The notes: generated by a model from the sequence alone, not told the origin. DNA of 64,000 nt from Chytriomyces cf. hyalinus JEL632 (GCA_025435555.1 JAIWWG010000003.1:620001-684000), one strand, 5' to 3'. Shown: positions 47,759 to 59,768, numbered from the stretch's first letter. Translations and numbers: made by a program.

Positions 47759-47948
47759 CTTTGAGTAATTTTAAATTGAGTTCCACCACCGCACTGCTCG
47801 GCCACTCAAAATAACAATTACCAAACAAGAACCACTGATCCCAGGCAGACCAGAACAACCTGTTCGATCCTTGTTACTTGTAGCGATGTGATTTATTCAT
47901 GTTCATATTTCTGCAACTTGCTATTTGTGGGAAGGATGTGATCAAGTT

Positions 47949-48186
47949 CAACCGCATCTAGCCGAATGCCTTATACAACCTTTGCCGCCATTTTGGGTAA
48001 TGATATCACTTGGAGCATGCGTAAAATCCGTGGACACAGATCGACCAGTTCCCCAAACTCCAAAAAGAGGCGTACACTCACAAAGGCGCGTTTCGACGGT
48101 GCCGTTGCATTCAAGCCAAAGATGTTCACTCCCGGGTGGGTTGCCAGGCCTGATTGAAGTGTCATGTTTTCCAACGACAGGCGCAT
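47949..48186 (-). pseudogene. Truncated duplicate of the 3' end of the F-box/ankyrin gene
   Basis: About 200 bp on the minus strand resemble the C-terminus of the neighbouring gene: RLFLEFGE matches KLFLKFAE, and the terminal PKMAAKVV matches VQMAATAV. Nucleotide similarity to 46450-46640 is evident around the shared stop region (tgccgccatt, atgcg.aaaatccgtgg). No 5' part or F-box is present. It is probably a decayed partial duplication. Confidence 0.65.
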
Positions 48187-48412
48187 CGGTTTATGAACAC
48201 GGCATCATGCTAGTGCCGTGATGAAAGATGTGGTGGATTGCAATTAAGGTGGACGATGATCAGGATCACGTGTTTGCAGTCACCGCCTTAGGTCAGGCGT
48301 CGGCATGTTCTAAAGGTCATAGGTGATCACCAGCAACTGGAGGGCAAGATGAATTCTTCATCGCAGTGGTTTGAAGCATGTTGGTCCGTCGTAAATTTCT
48401 GAATCCATAAAA
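48187..48412. other. Promoter region of the cytochrome b5 reductase gene
   Basis: Short stretch with no gene. Together with 47759-47948 it forms the otherwise empty interval between the F-box/ankyrin gene and the reductase; apart from the truncated duplicate I see nothing in it. Confidence 0.5.
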
Positions 48413-49759
48413 ATGAACCGACTGATTCCCACACTTTCACGATCTCGAACACCTTCTCTGCGCGTGCTACCACTGCCCAGACTCCAACAACGACAGAACA
48501 GTACGGACCACCGTTGGCGCGGCGTTTCCGAGCAAGATTCCTTGTTTGCCAAAGACGAGAAACGACCCAAATGGCTGTTCCCCTCGCTGGCTCTAGTCTC
48601 TGTCCTTGTTGTAGGCACGAACGGATACATATACTATACGTCACCGGAACTGCGCAACAGAGTCCCGCCCCTCGAGTACGGCGAATTCAACCAGTTTCCC
48701 CTGATGGAAGTGATTCCAGGTACTGCTCATGCATTGGCCCAACTCGATTCTCCGTGCATTGACCAAGAACTCTCTCGCCACCAGTAACGCATGACACGTC
48801 CCTCTTTCGATTCCGGTAATTCAATTCTCGACACAAGGTTTTCGCAAGTATCTGAAAAAAAAAAAAAAAACGAAAACCGTTCAACAGCGCGGCACACCAA
48901 ATTCCAGACTCCCAATCGAAAACGAACCGCACCAACAAGAACGACATTGTTTTGTCCACAAACGAATACGTTCCCGCGCCAAACCATATCGTGATCAAAG
49001 ACGATTCGTGCCAAGTGGGCCGATCGTACACACCCATCACGTATGGGCGCAACCATTTCGATTTGCTCGTGAAGCGGTATGATAATGGGAGTGTGTCGAG
49101 TATGATTCATGCCTTGAAACCGGGTGAGGATTTCATTCTGGCGCGAGGCCCGATTTTGTCGTTCCCGTACACGGAGAATATGGCATCTGAAGTGGTCATG
49201 GTGAGAAGCTTCTTCTGATTCAGTTTCGAAATCATTGCATTGAGCTTTTTCGGACAGATTGCTGGTGGAACCGGAATCACACCAATGTACCAACTCATCA
49301 AACAAATTCTGCGCTCTCCAACCGACAACACGAAAATCAATCTAGTTTATGGCTCACGAACTGAGTTGGACATTTTGCTTGGTCATGAATTGGAGCTGCT
49401 GAGTACGAAGTTCCCAGACCAGTTGCGCGTAAACCATGTAATTCAAAAACCGACGGGTGCGCTGGCTGGATTCGGATTTGAAGTGAAGCATACCGGCCTT
49501 ATCGATGAAAATGTGTTGAAGGCGTGTGGGATGCCGAAACCGGAGGAGGAACCAGTTGTTTTAGTGTGTGGGCCAGATGGGTAAGTGTCGGAGTCGTTTT
49601 GAACTCCAAATGGCCTATATCTCACCATTGACTCATTGCTGCAAAAATAGAATGATTGATGCATTGGCAGGAGAAAAGCCATCGGAGCGGAATCAAGGAC
49701 CTTTGAAAGGTGTTCTGGCAAGAATGGGGTTCTCTCCCCAGCAAGTATTTAAATTCTAA
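48413..49759 (+). CDS. NADH-cytochrome b5 reductase (mitochondrial MCR1-like)
   Basis: FAD flavoprotein that transfers electrons from NADH to cytochrome b5 and related acceptors. Exons 48413-48719, 48785-48815, 48888-49200, 49258-49580 and 49651-49759 (1083 nt, 360 aa). The N-terminus is basic with a TM helix (LFPSLALVSVLVVGTNGYIYY), fitting a mitochondrial membrane anchor. FAD motif RSYTPITYG, NAD(P)H site GGTGITPMYQLI, and VVLVCGPDGMIDALAG at the C-terminal end. The third-exon acceptor is ambiguous: 48888 keeps the frame open, whereas an acceptor at about 48907 would give the family's FR-LP motif but a frameshift. Confidence 0.88.
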
Positions 49760-49925
49760 AGGAGCTCTGAATCTACTGTTCAAGTAAAATTCTCGAGTAC
49801 ACTCTCAGATGTTAATCAGTAATCTCTTGAGTAAATCTGAATGATGGCGCAAAGTCACAAAAGTTTAATGTCCTGCGCAATACAGGATCTATCCTACAAA
49901 AAGCACCCATCTATGCCTTGTTCAT

Positions 49926-50850
49926 TTACGGTAGTGCGATATTGTAGTAACTAACGTGGTCAGGGACCGACAGATCCGCATCTAGAGTTCTGGAACAGTT
50001 GTCAGCCTCGACGCCGTCCGTGTCATCGTTGCAATTCGTGACCAAGGCATCGTACAAGTCGATCCAGTACTCATGAGAGTGATGCGCATAGCCCAGAAAG
50101 ATGGGTGGCAGGTGCTGCAAATGAAGAAAGAGTCAGGACAGGGAAAACTGCACCAACAGAGTCGCAATACTCAACTGGAACCACGTCTTTCTTGTTGACA
50201 ACACGTGCAGTCTGTTTAAATCCCATTGCCCCGACACACTGCGCAAACTCAATGTTCCCGACCCTGGGCTGTCCAAACGACACCAGAATCGCACGATTCG
50301 CTGACAAAACTCTACGCTTGACCAAATCAACAGCCGCAACAAGTGTCGCAGCTCCACCCAACGAATGCCCGACAAATGTCACAGAGTAGGACGGAAATGC
50401 TTGTAAATACGAAACAAGCGTAGGCTCCATCCTCCCCCTTAACTCCATCCACGTGCTCCAGAACCCAGAATGCACTTCCACATTGCTTGAGCATTCATGC
50501 AAGTTGCTCCATCTGCGTTTCCAAACTTTCAAGTTGCTGATCCATTCATCCAAATCATCGGTCCCGTCAATGGAGAAAATAATTGTCTTCAAGCTTGGGC
50601 TGACGGCAATGTATCCTTGCTCCGGTCTTTCCGAGGTTTGTGTGGGGAGATAGACTGCGTCAATTATATCTGACACGCTTGGTGATTTGCATAAGGGGCA
50701 GTCCCATGCGGTGAAGACGTTGTCCTTGTGGTATGCGATAGCTGCGAGGGTGTAGTAGGTTGGGAGGAGACTTGTGTTGAATGGGGTCTGTTGCTGGGAC
50801 AAGGTCATTGCGGGGATGGCAGCAACGAGAGCAGCAAGCATAAGAGCCAT
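49926..50850 (-). CDS. Secreted class 3 lipase (paralogue 2)
   Basis: Exons 50850-50176 and 50114-49926 (864 nt, 287 aa). Signal peptide MALMLAALVAAIPAMTLSQ; an open stretch further upstream lacks an ATG. Nucleophile elbow GHSLGG, Asp in NKKDVVP and His in the HEYWI segment of exon 2. The intron (donor GTTGAG) interrupts exactly the same codons as in the other two lipases. The TNCNDDTDG tail near the C-terminus is shared by all three. It is the most diverged of the three at the sequence level. Confidence 0.92.
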
Positions 50851-51307
50851 GAATGCGAGGGTCCCTGTCGTTGCGAGCGTTGAAGCAGGAAGAATATTAA
50901 TTTTAAAAAACAAAAGATTTTTTTCAAACTCCTTTCCCGCCAGACAAAGTGTTCAACACATTTCCTCCCGTCCACTTTGAACACTGCACATTCAACACGC
51001 AGTCCACACAGCAGTGCGTACAGCTCCAGTCTCAACACCAGGCGTCTTCTACCAGGGCCTGCTTGCGTTCACTCCCAGCCCGTCAATAACACGGTGGCTG
51101 AAATTGCCGTTATTAATCAATTAAAAATTCAGAGATGGTTTCACATGACCCCCGTGACTCCTCGGTGCTTAATATTGTGAAAGGTCTGGATGGATGCACT
51201 GGCTGTTCGGACTTGTTTCTTTCGGACATTTGCTTCAAAAAGAAAGGAAAAAAGGAAAAAAAGTCGCGCCACAGTCGCCTTCAAAAAACTGTCCCCAAAA
51301 ACAGACC
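50851..51307. other. Divergent intergenic region
   Basis: Promoter space between lipase 2 (minus) and the cysteine-rich gene (plus). A/T-rich near 50895-50925. No gene seen. Confidence 0.55.
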
Positions 51308-52398
51308 ATGAACGACGACATGGACGTGCCAGACCAGGATGAAGACCAAGTCCCGCTTTTCCCATATTCCGATGACATGGTTCTTCCAGACAAGGAACTG
51401 ACGGGTGCGTCATGGCTGGCCTCCTTTAAGCACGATGTTGACATCAAGCTTGTCCCTCTCTCCAAAAACACAAAGCAGCGTCCAAAGAGTCTGTCTCAGC
51501 TGTTCCGCCTCCGATCCTGTGCTTCGGCCCCGCCCCGGCCGGACACATTTGCTCTCGCTGCACCTCAACCACTTCTCACGCCCAATCCCGTCGAAACGAC
51601 ATGCAGTCAGCCATGTTTACTGCCCTCCGTGAATCAATCAACATGTGCAATCCGTCACCTCAGCGCCATCCTCATTCTACTCAAAGCCCGTGTTTAGTTG
51701 CAACAGTTCCAACCGTCTCTGCCGTACTAAAATTGAGCGCGTCCTTCAAAAAATCACGAAAACCGAGTCACAAGCAGCTCCCACCCGAACTCATTCACCA
51801 AATCGTAGCGGCTTCCGCGTACCTATGTCCCGTGTGCTCTCGCGCGCACTTGGAGTCCTGTTCCACGACTGCATGCCTCTCCCTCTGTCCATTGGAACCA
51901 AAAGCGAGTCTTCGTTGCCAAAAATGCAAAATGGTGTACTGTGAAACATGTTCTGAGATGGACGTGTTAGTGTTTTGCGATCTTTGCGATCAAAGTTATT
52001 GTACCGCGAATGGATCCAAGCCAGGATGTGGAGACATTGTCACTTGTGAATGTAAATGTATCGAAGCTTGCACGTCGTGCGTCTGCAAGAGCGATGCGTA
52101 AGTCACACTTTTTTTTTGTCAAGTGCCTCCAACACCTTTTTATTGAAAGTCTCTTACCACCAGACTTGTCGAATGCGGGGCTGAAGAATGCGGCGCCGTG
52201 TTCTGCAGTTGTGCCAATTGTGCGGGACCGTTGAGCTATTCATGCACGGCGTGTGACATGGTGTGCTGTCAGACGAAACCAGCGTGCTTGACGTTGATGC
52301 GTGAGTGTGCCAATTGTTTGGGGTTTTACTGCGTGGATTGTATTGATTGTCACACGGACCTGTGCTTTGACGACGACGCGGATGAGTTGATGGAGTGA
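51308..52398 (+). CDS. Cysteine-rich zinc-binding-like protein, family not recognised
   Basis: Best model: exons 51308-51589, 51664-52097 and 52164-52398 (951 nt, 316 aa). The N-terminal third is acidic then Pro/Ser-rich. From about residue 155 the chain has some 40 cysteines, many as CxxC pairs (CPVC, CQKC, CETC, CDLC, CANC, CTAC, CVDC, CIDC), suggesting several zinc sites like RING, B-box or IBR domains, but spacing fits none I can name. LPPELIHQI just before the Cys-rich part has an F-box-like look. The first junction is uncertain (another donor at 51606 changes frame); the second, in which both exons are Cys-rich, is solid. Confidence 0.65.
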
Positions 52399-52550
52399 GA
52401 ATTGAATGTTTGGTTTGCTTTGGGATCCAGTTGCGGGTTCAGCTGTTGTAATACTATTTACCAAATGTTTCGAGAACAGAAGTGTATTGCTTGCAAAAGA
52501 TCAACATGTGATTGTTATAAAAATCCTGGTAAATCTTTCCCAAAAATACA

Positions 52551-53444
52551 TCAGTCCGAACCCAAAAAGCGTCCGACTGCAGCCCAGTACTCATCCTTCC
52601 GCTTCCTCACATGCTGCACATGCTCCGTGTCCGAAAAGACCAGCTCAGTCACGCTCACCCCCTTCTCCCCGGCAAACCGAATCCAATCCTTTGTATCGTT
52701 TGCGGGAACAATCTGATCCACCTCACTGTATATAAACAGCCGTGGTCCAAACACGTTCCCATCCGCATGCCGCTCAGACACGGCATACACTGCACTGGTC
52801 TCAATAGGATGGCTGTTCCACTGCTCCTGACTGGTCATCATCCACACACCAGACAGGTACGCATAAACAAGAAGCGATGCAACAGGACGCAGCCACTTGT
52901 TCAACCCGAGTGTGAGGAACGCGGTCCCGCCAGGCACAGAAAGGTGACCTGGTGCAGAGTCGAGAACCACGGCGCGTGTGCGAAGTGCGAGGCCTTGGGC
53001 GTGAAGGCTGTTGACAAACTGGCGCATGCGGATGCATCCTCCGTTGGAAAACAAGTGTAGAACGGATCCTTCGTTTGGGTTCTTATCATTCGTTTAATAA
53101 GGCGGAGATTGGGCGATCAAAACTTGAATGTTCGAACTCACCGCTCTATGATCGGACTCGCTCTCTGCCGCCGACACAACAAGGCCATGCTCTCTGAGGA
53201 AAGGGATTGTCTCTTGGAAGAGTGCAAGGGTGGTTGAATTGCTCATGTCGTTGTGAGTGTCCTGGTATTCGGCGGTTGTGACCAAGGCGGTGAATCCGCG
53301 CTGGTTGTACCACTCTGCGTACTTGGCAACGTACTTAAACTGGGAATCTGTCCAGCCAAACAGGAGCACAAACTTGCCCTTTGAAGGAGTGTTGTCTGCT
53401 GGTGGCAGCACTGTGAACGGACCAACTGTCACTGCTTCTGGCAT
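52551..53444 (-). CDS. TMEM53/DUF829-type alpha/beta hydrolase
   Basis: Exons 53444-53142 and 53081-52551 (834 nt, 277 aa). Start GKFVLLFGWTDSQFKYVAKY with RGFTALV matches the family's first strand and helix. The nucleophile Ser is in HLFSNGG right after the intron; the Asp is in SEVDQI and the His in EHVQHVRKRKDEYW. The acceptor is taken as GATAAG, the only one that keeps frame and supplies the residues before HLFSNGG. Animal members sit in the nuclear envelope; no clear TM helix is seen here. Substrate unknown. Confidence 0.87.
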
Positions 53445-53505
53445 TTCTTTTTTTTTTTTGTTTCGGCATAACCAATCAAGCGATAACTAATCAACAATTT
53501 GGAAT

Positions 53506-56500
53506 TCAGACATGGCGCGTGAAATCCAGCACCGCAGTCGCGTCAATCTCGTCTCCAGACGCAGACACGCCAGCTGCCTTTCTCGCCCGCTCAGCCAGTC
53601 TTTTGATCTGTCGCAGCCTCTCAGTCGCGTTACTCGTAAACCCGCCACCACCCGCCCGCGTCTGCGCAACTACCACCGCCAGCATATTCGCATGCAGCGC
53701 AGCCCTTCGAACCACGCCCGCCAACACATTCCCCGCAACAACAAATCCAGACTCAGAAAACAGTCCAACTGCGGGTAAATTGAGTTCAGCCTTCACACGC
53801 ATGACCACATGGAACCGCCGTGACGCGTAATCTCTTTCGAACCCAGCCACAGGTGTGACGATGAAATTGATGTAGTTGAATTGTCCTGGGAAAGTGTCGA
53901 ACCCTATCGTTCCAGGAACAGTGCCGGATTCATCAAACAGAACCGTTACAAAGTCATTCCCGATATGTCGCTTCTTTAGCGTGCATACCGGGTCCGTTGC
54001 GACCGTCGGCATGAGCGTTGTCGTGTGAAAGACCATTTGACTTCCTGACGCCGTGTCTTCCCAAACGACACACGCCTTCCCATCGATAGCTGCTTCACTG
54101 GTGTCGAGACCACCCGTATGAACGCGTTTTAACCCCAAGAGGCGAACCATTTCCCCAAGAGCGCAGAGAAACTGCGTGTAAGATTGGCTGCCACTTGAGT
54201 TTGATAAGATCTCGCGCTCCATTGTCTGGCCAGGTCCAATGTATACGACTCCAATCTTGTGCAAATCAGCGACTGGAGTTCGATCAAGCACTTTCAATGC
54301 ACGAATGAAGGCTTCTTCAGTTGACGGGAGGGGAATGCATGAGTTGGTTGGCACAGTAAGGTAAGGGTATGGAGACAACTGAAGGAGAATGAAAGACGGC
54401 GGCAAGAGCAGTGATGTAGATTCAGGCTGCAAAGGTGATTTCGGCGACAGAGCTACCGTAGGATGCAGTGATTGCGATTCCGCTACAAAAGGAACTTGTG
54501 AGGAATGACCACCAGAGCAATCTAGAACCTTACCCTCATATTGATTGTTGAGAGAACCAGGCACATTCTGGTCATTTGAAGCGCCAGGTACCTCTAACCC
54601 TGAGCCTCTGAGTTCATCCAATTGCCTCTCAACGACTCCAGGGATCCCGATTGAGCCAACCCCATCCTCAGCATCCACAAACCGTGCTCGATTTTCAAGT
54701 TTCATTGAAAATACCATCGCACCACTCGGCCGTCGGATAGTCACTTCGGCCCAACCACTCATGTTCAGGCTGCGAATCGTCAGCACAGAGTTCCCTTGCA
54801 CCCAGCTTTGCTCCACACACTTTTCATTCTGTGATGGAGCACCGATCCCTGCAAAGGGGAGTCCACTTGCCATTCCATCTCCAACTAATCCTCCTGAGGC
54901 ACCAATGCTTTCATCAAACGTATCTGGACGAGCTGAGCAATCAACAAACGTATTCTGCACCAACATATCCATCACAAGCTCCACACTTTCATCAATAGCA
55001 TCCACGCTAAACCTCGCCGCAACACCGCCACCACCGCCGCCGCCTGTACCCCCACTTTTTTCCGCCAACACATTTCCCAAAATAAACCCAACATACTTTC
55101 GCCGATCTTCCACACGCATATTCACAAACCACACATGAAGCACGTGGTACGCCATTTGCACCACAAACCCGCCTAGCGCGCCTGCACCGCCACCCGCCTC
55201 ATTGGCGCCAATGTACTGCAAAGCGATTCCATACACGCGCTTGTAATCCGCTTCTGTTAAATTGACATGGATTCGTGGCAGACGCGCCAAAGTGCTCAGG
55301 TACTCTAAAATGGATGGCGCCATGGCGTTGCTTGTTGTGATGCGGCTGACTTGCATGAGCATGTCCGGGGTAAGGCGGGTCATGTGTGTTCCGGGGAGCT
55401 CTGTGAGGAGGAATGTGAGGATTTGCAGACATGTTCGAGCGGTGCTGGGCCTGTGGAGACAAAAAGGTTACTTCATTTTGGATCATTGCTTGCGAATTAA
55501 AAAAGTTATATGCATACATACCATTTCTGCAACCCAAGTTGGAAGCATCTCAAGACTGTTTCAATTTGGATTCTATTGAACGTGTGGTGCCAGCATGAAA
55601 TGATAGCTGCCACTGTTTTAAACGCAAGCAGGTACAAGTCGCTCTTTTTCAAGTTGTTTGGAAGATTCAACACGCTCGCTGCAGCCATTTCTTTTTCGAC
55701 AAATTCGCAAAAGTGCGACCGCAGAGACTCAATCGTGGATGACGAAACTACACTGCTCTGATACGCCACGCCTTTTGCAGTCGCCGCCATTGTCGGCACC
55801 ATATGCATGAGCTGCTGCTCCAAGTGAGAAAGTGCGTATGAATAGAGCGTCCATTCCGTTTCCGTTTTCAGAATGCGAAGGAGCGTTTCAAAGTACACGT
55901 TCAAGTTGATGAGTCCATGTCCAAGCTGCCGGCGCGAGGCGGGAGAAGTCGGTGAAAGAAGTGCATCATCTTCAGGTGCTACACCAGTACTCCCAAGAGG
56001 ATTCGCAAACCGCTTGGCGAGCAATTTTGAAGAAGTGATACTGCCATTGTTTTTCAAGCCAGCCCATTCGTCGACATCTTCGGAGAAACAAAACACCAGC
56101 TGGACCGAAGACGGATCCCGCGACCCTTTTGTGGAAACTTGAATGGCCATCAGGACTTTCAACACCCATAACTTGACATCCACTGGACAAGCGTTTTCCC
56201 CACGCACGACAAGCAATTGACACAGAGCTTGTACCAATTGCTGATGATATCCCGTTTCGGTATCAAGCAGGTCATGTACGGGAGTTTCACGGAGCAATCG
56301 AACCAAGACTTTCGCAAACTCTGCGTTTTTGCGAGCGAGTTCTTGACAGGTAGACACGACATGTTTCCAACAAACTTTTGAAACGCGCGCCACAGGAACC
56401 ATGGAGGCCAACAAAGTGCTCTGAACGGTTGGATGAAAATCATCCGCGGAAGAAACAAATCGTAAAACATCCAAAAGAAGATTGGAGAACATGTGGGTGT

Positions 56501-57598
56501 CCGAGTCCGCAAGTTCCGTTCCAGTTACTGAGGGACTGTCGTAAGCAGAACTGCATTCGAGAGCCACAAGCAGTGATTCGATCAGTTTGATCTGAAGTGT
56601 GGCCAAGTCGGTGTTCAACACTTTTGGTGACTCGAAGCTGAGCTGCACAATACGTTTGAGCGCATCAAAAGGGTCAATATGGTTCGGCATGAATTCGAAC
56701 GCATTTGGGACAAAGGACATTGACGTGGATCTAATGGTGTATTCGACAGTGGAAACAAAGACGGAGGGCGGGATGGCAGGGTCCGAATCAAATGAGAATC
56801 TTTGAAAGCACATCAGTGCTTGAAACAGTAAACACAGTGCGCTTGATGACGTGGTGGATGCAGGAGATGCTTTTTCAAAATGCGCATGAATTGAAATACA
56901 AAGTCGTGTCACAGAGTTGAGCGAAACTGCCGAGGACCCAATCAAGCGATGCACAATCTTCATGGCCAGTTCGCAGTCTGCGAGCGTGGTCGAAACGCGC
57001 GCTGGATTCGTGAGCCATTTGTCCAAATGCACCGTCAGTTGCGCATGAATCTGCTCAAACGAGGCACCACGAAATAGCGCGTCCAAAACAAGTCTGCGCA
57101 CCAAATTTGATGATTCGAAAGATTCCAAAACGGGTTTATCCGAATCCAGGCACAAAAACGACAGAGCAGCCAGCGCCCCCGTTTGAAATAATGACTCGTC
57201 CACAGCCCAACCACGCCCGGCGTCAACGTCACGCGAAACTCCTCCGCAAAGTACACCGAGCACCTTTCGAGCATGCTTTTGATTGGCCGATGGGTGCATG
57301 AGATTGGTCAGGACTGCTTGTGCGTCTGCGTTGAGAGATCCCAGGGCTGCTACGGACAAGCACACGCTAACAGTCATGTGCGTGATGCTTTCAATGCTGA
57401 GCAGCAGAGTGTTGGTTGTGGTAATGCGGGCGAGATCGGCGATGAACGCAGAGGTCGGCGGCGATGAAGCGAGTGCGGAGATGCGGCGATTCCTAATGAC
57501 AGTTGGATAATTAACAGGTTGCAGTGCTTGATGTGGCCAGATACTTAATCGATTCTTTCGTACCACTCGCCAGGGTCTGACGATGTTCCGTGATGCAT
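53506..57598 (-). CDS. TSC2: Tuberin (TSC2) homologue with C-terminal RapGAP domain
   Basis: GTPase-activating subunit of the TSC complex that switches off Rheb upstream of TORC1. Exons 57598-57564, 57492-55522 and 55450-53506 (3951 nt, 1316 aa). The N-terminal two thirds are alpha-helical repeat-like, as in tuberin. The GAP domain is clear: KRHIGNDFVTVLFDESG, whose Asn in GND corresponds to the catalytic Asn thumb, then FPGQFNYINFIVTP and AALHANMLAVVVAQ, then LRQIKRLAERAR. It is shorter than human TSC2 (about 1800 aa). The first exon is 35 nt; its splice (TG|G) is supported by frame only. Confidence 0.92.
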
Positions 57599-58498
57599 AT
57601 GTGATTTATTTATCTGCATGTAAAGTTAAAACATGAGGAATAAGCACACAGCGCTGCAAACGTATTCCACACACCGCTTTGGAATATGCATTGACCTTGA
57701 TACCAGCCCAACCGGACTTGCAGTCAGTCTAAGCAACGTCACTTGCTCAAGATGGATGGCCAAAACGGCCGAGTCTTCTGCGGCCCTTCTTGCCGTGGCT
57801 TCAGAGATACACCTTCTTTTACAGCCTCTGTCTCTGTTGGTACGGTGTAAAAGATGATTTGAATGAGGAAGGCACCTGCACAACCAAACTCGCGCGCCGA
57901 GGGTTTAATGTATAAGCAGACTCAATCAACCCCATTCGTGCGGTTGTAATGGGTTCAGTCGTGCAACTACTGAATGCAGTCATGAGACTATCACGCGATA
58001 GGATACAACAGCAATTAATGGGAACCAGATGCAGCAAACACGCGATCGTGTGGTATTCGTGCGATAGAATAGTATCTCCGAATGCAGCGATATGCTGACT
58101 CATTCTGTTCGAGGTGATCCCAAACGTGAGGGCAACAACCAGAAGCCTGAAGGTTCAGCGATCCAACACGGGAATAATGCAATGCAAAGCGCGATCCAAC
58201 ACGATCCAATTGCGTGGGCCAAGCAGCTTAGTCCTTCGTAGAGAGACAGAAATTGAAAGATTGCTCATGTGATGTGTACTTAATTTTTCAAACATTGTTT
58301 GGAAGTATTGGCATTGGCCCCATCGCGGTTGTGCACGGCAACATTCGGGTCAATGCTGGGGAATGCAATGCGCGGCGATCGTTCAAGGACAGGAGGAAAA
58401 CCCCAGGACGTCTTGCCTGTTGCTCTGTGCATCAGTCAGTCACGCACGAGTTAAAGGGTGGCCACGCAAATTTCAAATCAGGTCACGGGGCCAAGTGC
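57599..58498. other. Intergenic region, no gene recognised
   Basis: About 900 bp between divergent TSC2 and lipase 3. Short frames only. The pentadecamer-like phrase gcgatccaacac recurs near 58158 and 58189. No repeats or RNA genes recognised. Confidence 0.5.
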
Positions 58499-58506
58499 TA
58501 TAAAAC
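58499..58506 (+). promoter_or_regulatory. TATA box of lipase 3
   Basis: TATAAAAC about 50 bp upstream of the ATG at 58550. Confidence 0.6.
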
Positions 58507-58549
58507 CTCATAGTTCAGCACTGGCGTTCTAGAGCAAAGCAAACAAGAA

Positions 58550-59514
58550 ATGATCACAGCCACACCCTTCGTGGTCCTCCTTCTTGCTGCTTGGGGTGCC
58601 GTAGCCATCCCCGTCGACCAGTCCAACGCACGCGCGATTGCCCAGCAGGACCTGTTCAACACCACCCTTTTCCCTACTTACTACCGCTTTGCCGCTATAT
58701 CTTACACAAAGGACGCCAAGCTCGTGAATGCCTGGAACTGCCCTCTGTGCAAAGACCCCAGTGTTGCCGACACGCGCAATGCCACGTTCACTCCGAGTCG
58801 CGATGACGGCAAGGAGCAGGGCTACATTGCTGTAAGCCCAAGCCTCAAGACCATTGTATTTGCCGTGGACGGGTCCAACACTGTTGAAGAATGGCTCAAC
58901 AATCTCAAGATCTGGAAGCGGGACTTGTCTGTCCGTAGCTGTGCCTCCGGCATCGAGGTTCATGTCGGCTTTTGGGACGTTTGGACGCAACTGAGACCGA
59001 CTATGGAGCCTGTTCTGGTCAAGTATCTCAAAGCGCTTCCGGATTACTCTGTTTCTTTTATCGGACATTCTCTGGGCGGAGCGGTGACACTGCTTGCTGC
59101 TGTGGACTTTGTGAACCGCGGCGTTGTTCCAGCGAGCCGTTCTACTCTTGTCTCGTTCGGCCAACCGCGGGTTGGGAATGTAGAGTTCGCGCAATGCATC
59201 AGCAAGCTTGGGTTCAAACAAGTTGCTCGCGTGGTTAACAAGAGCGACATTGTTATTGTTGAGTGCATTCCTTTCATTTTGGAGCTTGATAGCAAGTAGC
59301 TGACGATGAATCTGACTTGTTATAGCATCTCCCACCTTGGATACTCGACTTCCGCCACCACTATCACGAGTACTGGATCAACAAGGCCGGTGTTTTGATC
59401 ACCAACTGCAACGATAACACCACTGGCAAGGAGGCTGACAACTGCGCCAGAACGCAGGACACCAAACTCTCCATTCCTGATCACAAAAGCTACTTTGGAA
59501 TCAAGAACCCGTGA
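58550..59514 (+). CDS. Secreted class 3 lipase (paralogue 3)
   Basis: Exons 58550-59257 and 59326-59514 (897 nt, 298 aa). Signal peptide MITATPFVVLLLAAWGAVA. Elbow GHSLGG, Asp in NKSDIVI, His in HEYWI of exon 2. The intron has the shared position and GTTGAG donor; the codon before it is Ile rather than the Pro found in the other two. It is much closer to lipase 1 (same ESGFWDVW-type and NKAGVLITNC/NKSGVLITNC segments) than to lipase 2. AATAAA follows at about 59557. The OYE gene begins 255 bp downstream. Confidence 0.94.
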
Positions 59515-59715
59515 GACTATAGAGTCTTATATACAGCAGTACATAGACTGAAAAACAATAAACACGTCACCCGTCTTCACACCCGTAAACAATGCTTCGC
59601 GAATTGGGCATAATCTTCAACGAAGTCTCCAACTCAGAAAAGCTCCCGGTGAATTTCTCGAGTTGGTTGGCGCATTACCGCGATAGTTTCGCGTTCTTTA
59701 TTTAAAATTTGCGAG

Positions 59716-59724
59716 TATAAAAAG
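59716..59724 (+). promoter_or_regulatory. TATA box of OYE paralogue 2
   Basis: TATAAAAAG about 50 bp upstream of the ATG at 59769. Confidence 0.6.
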
Positions 59725-59768
59725 TGGTCGTTTGGCAGTCTACCTATTTCAAATAAGACCCCAAAAAC

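Noticed and set aside
54545-55138. Plus-strand open frame of 197 codons
   Set aside because: Antisense shadow of the TSC2 coding exon.
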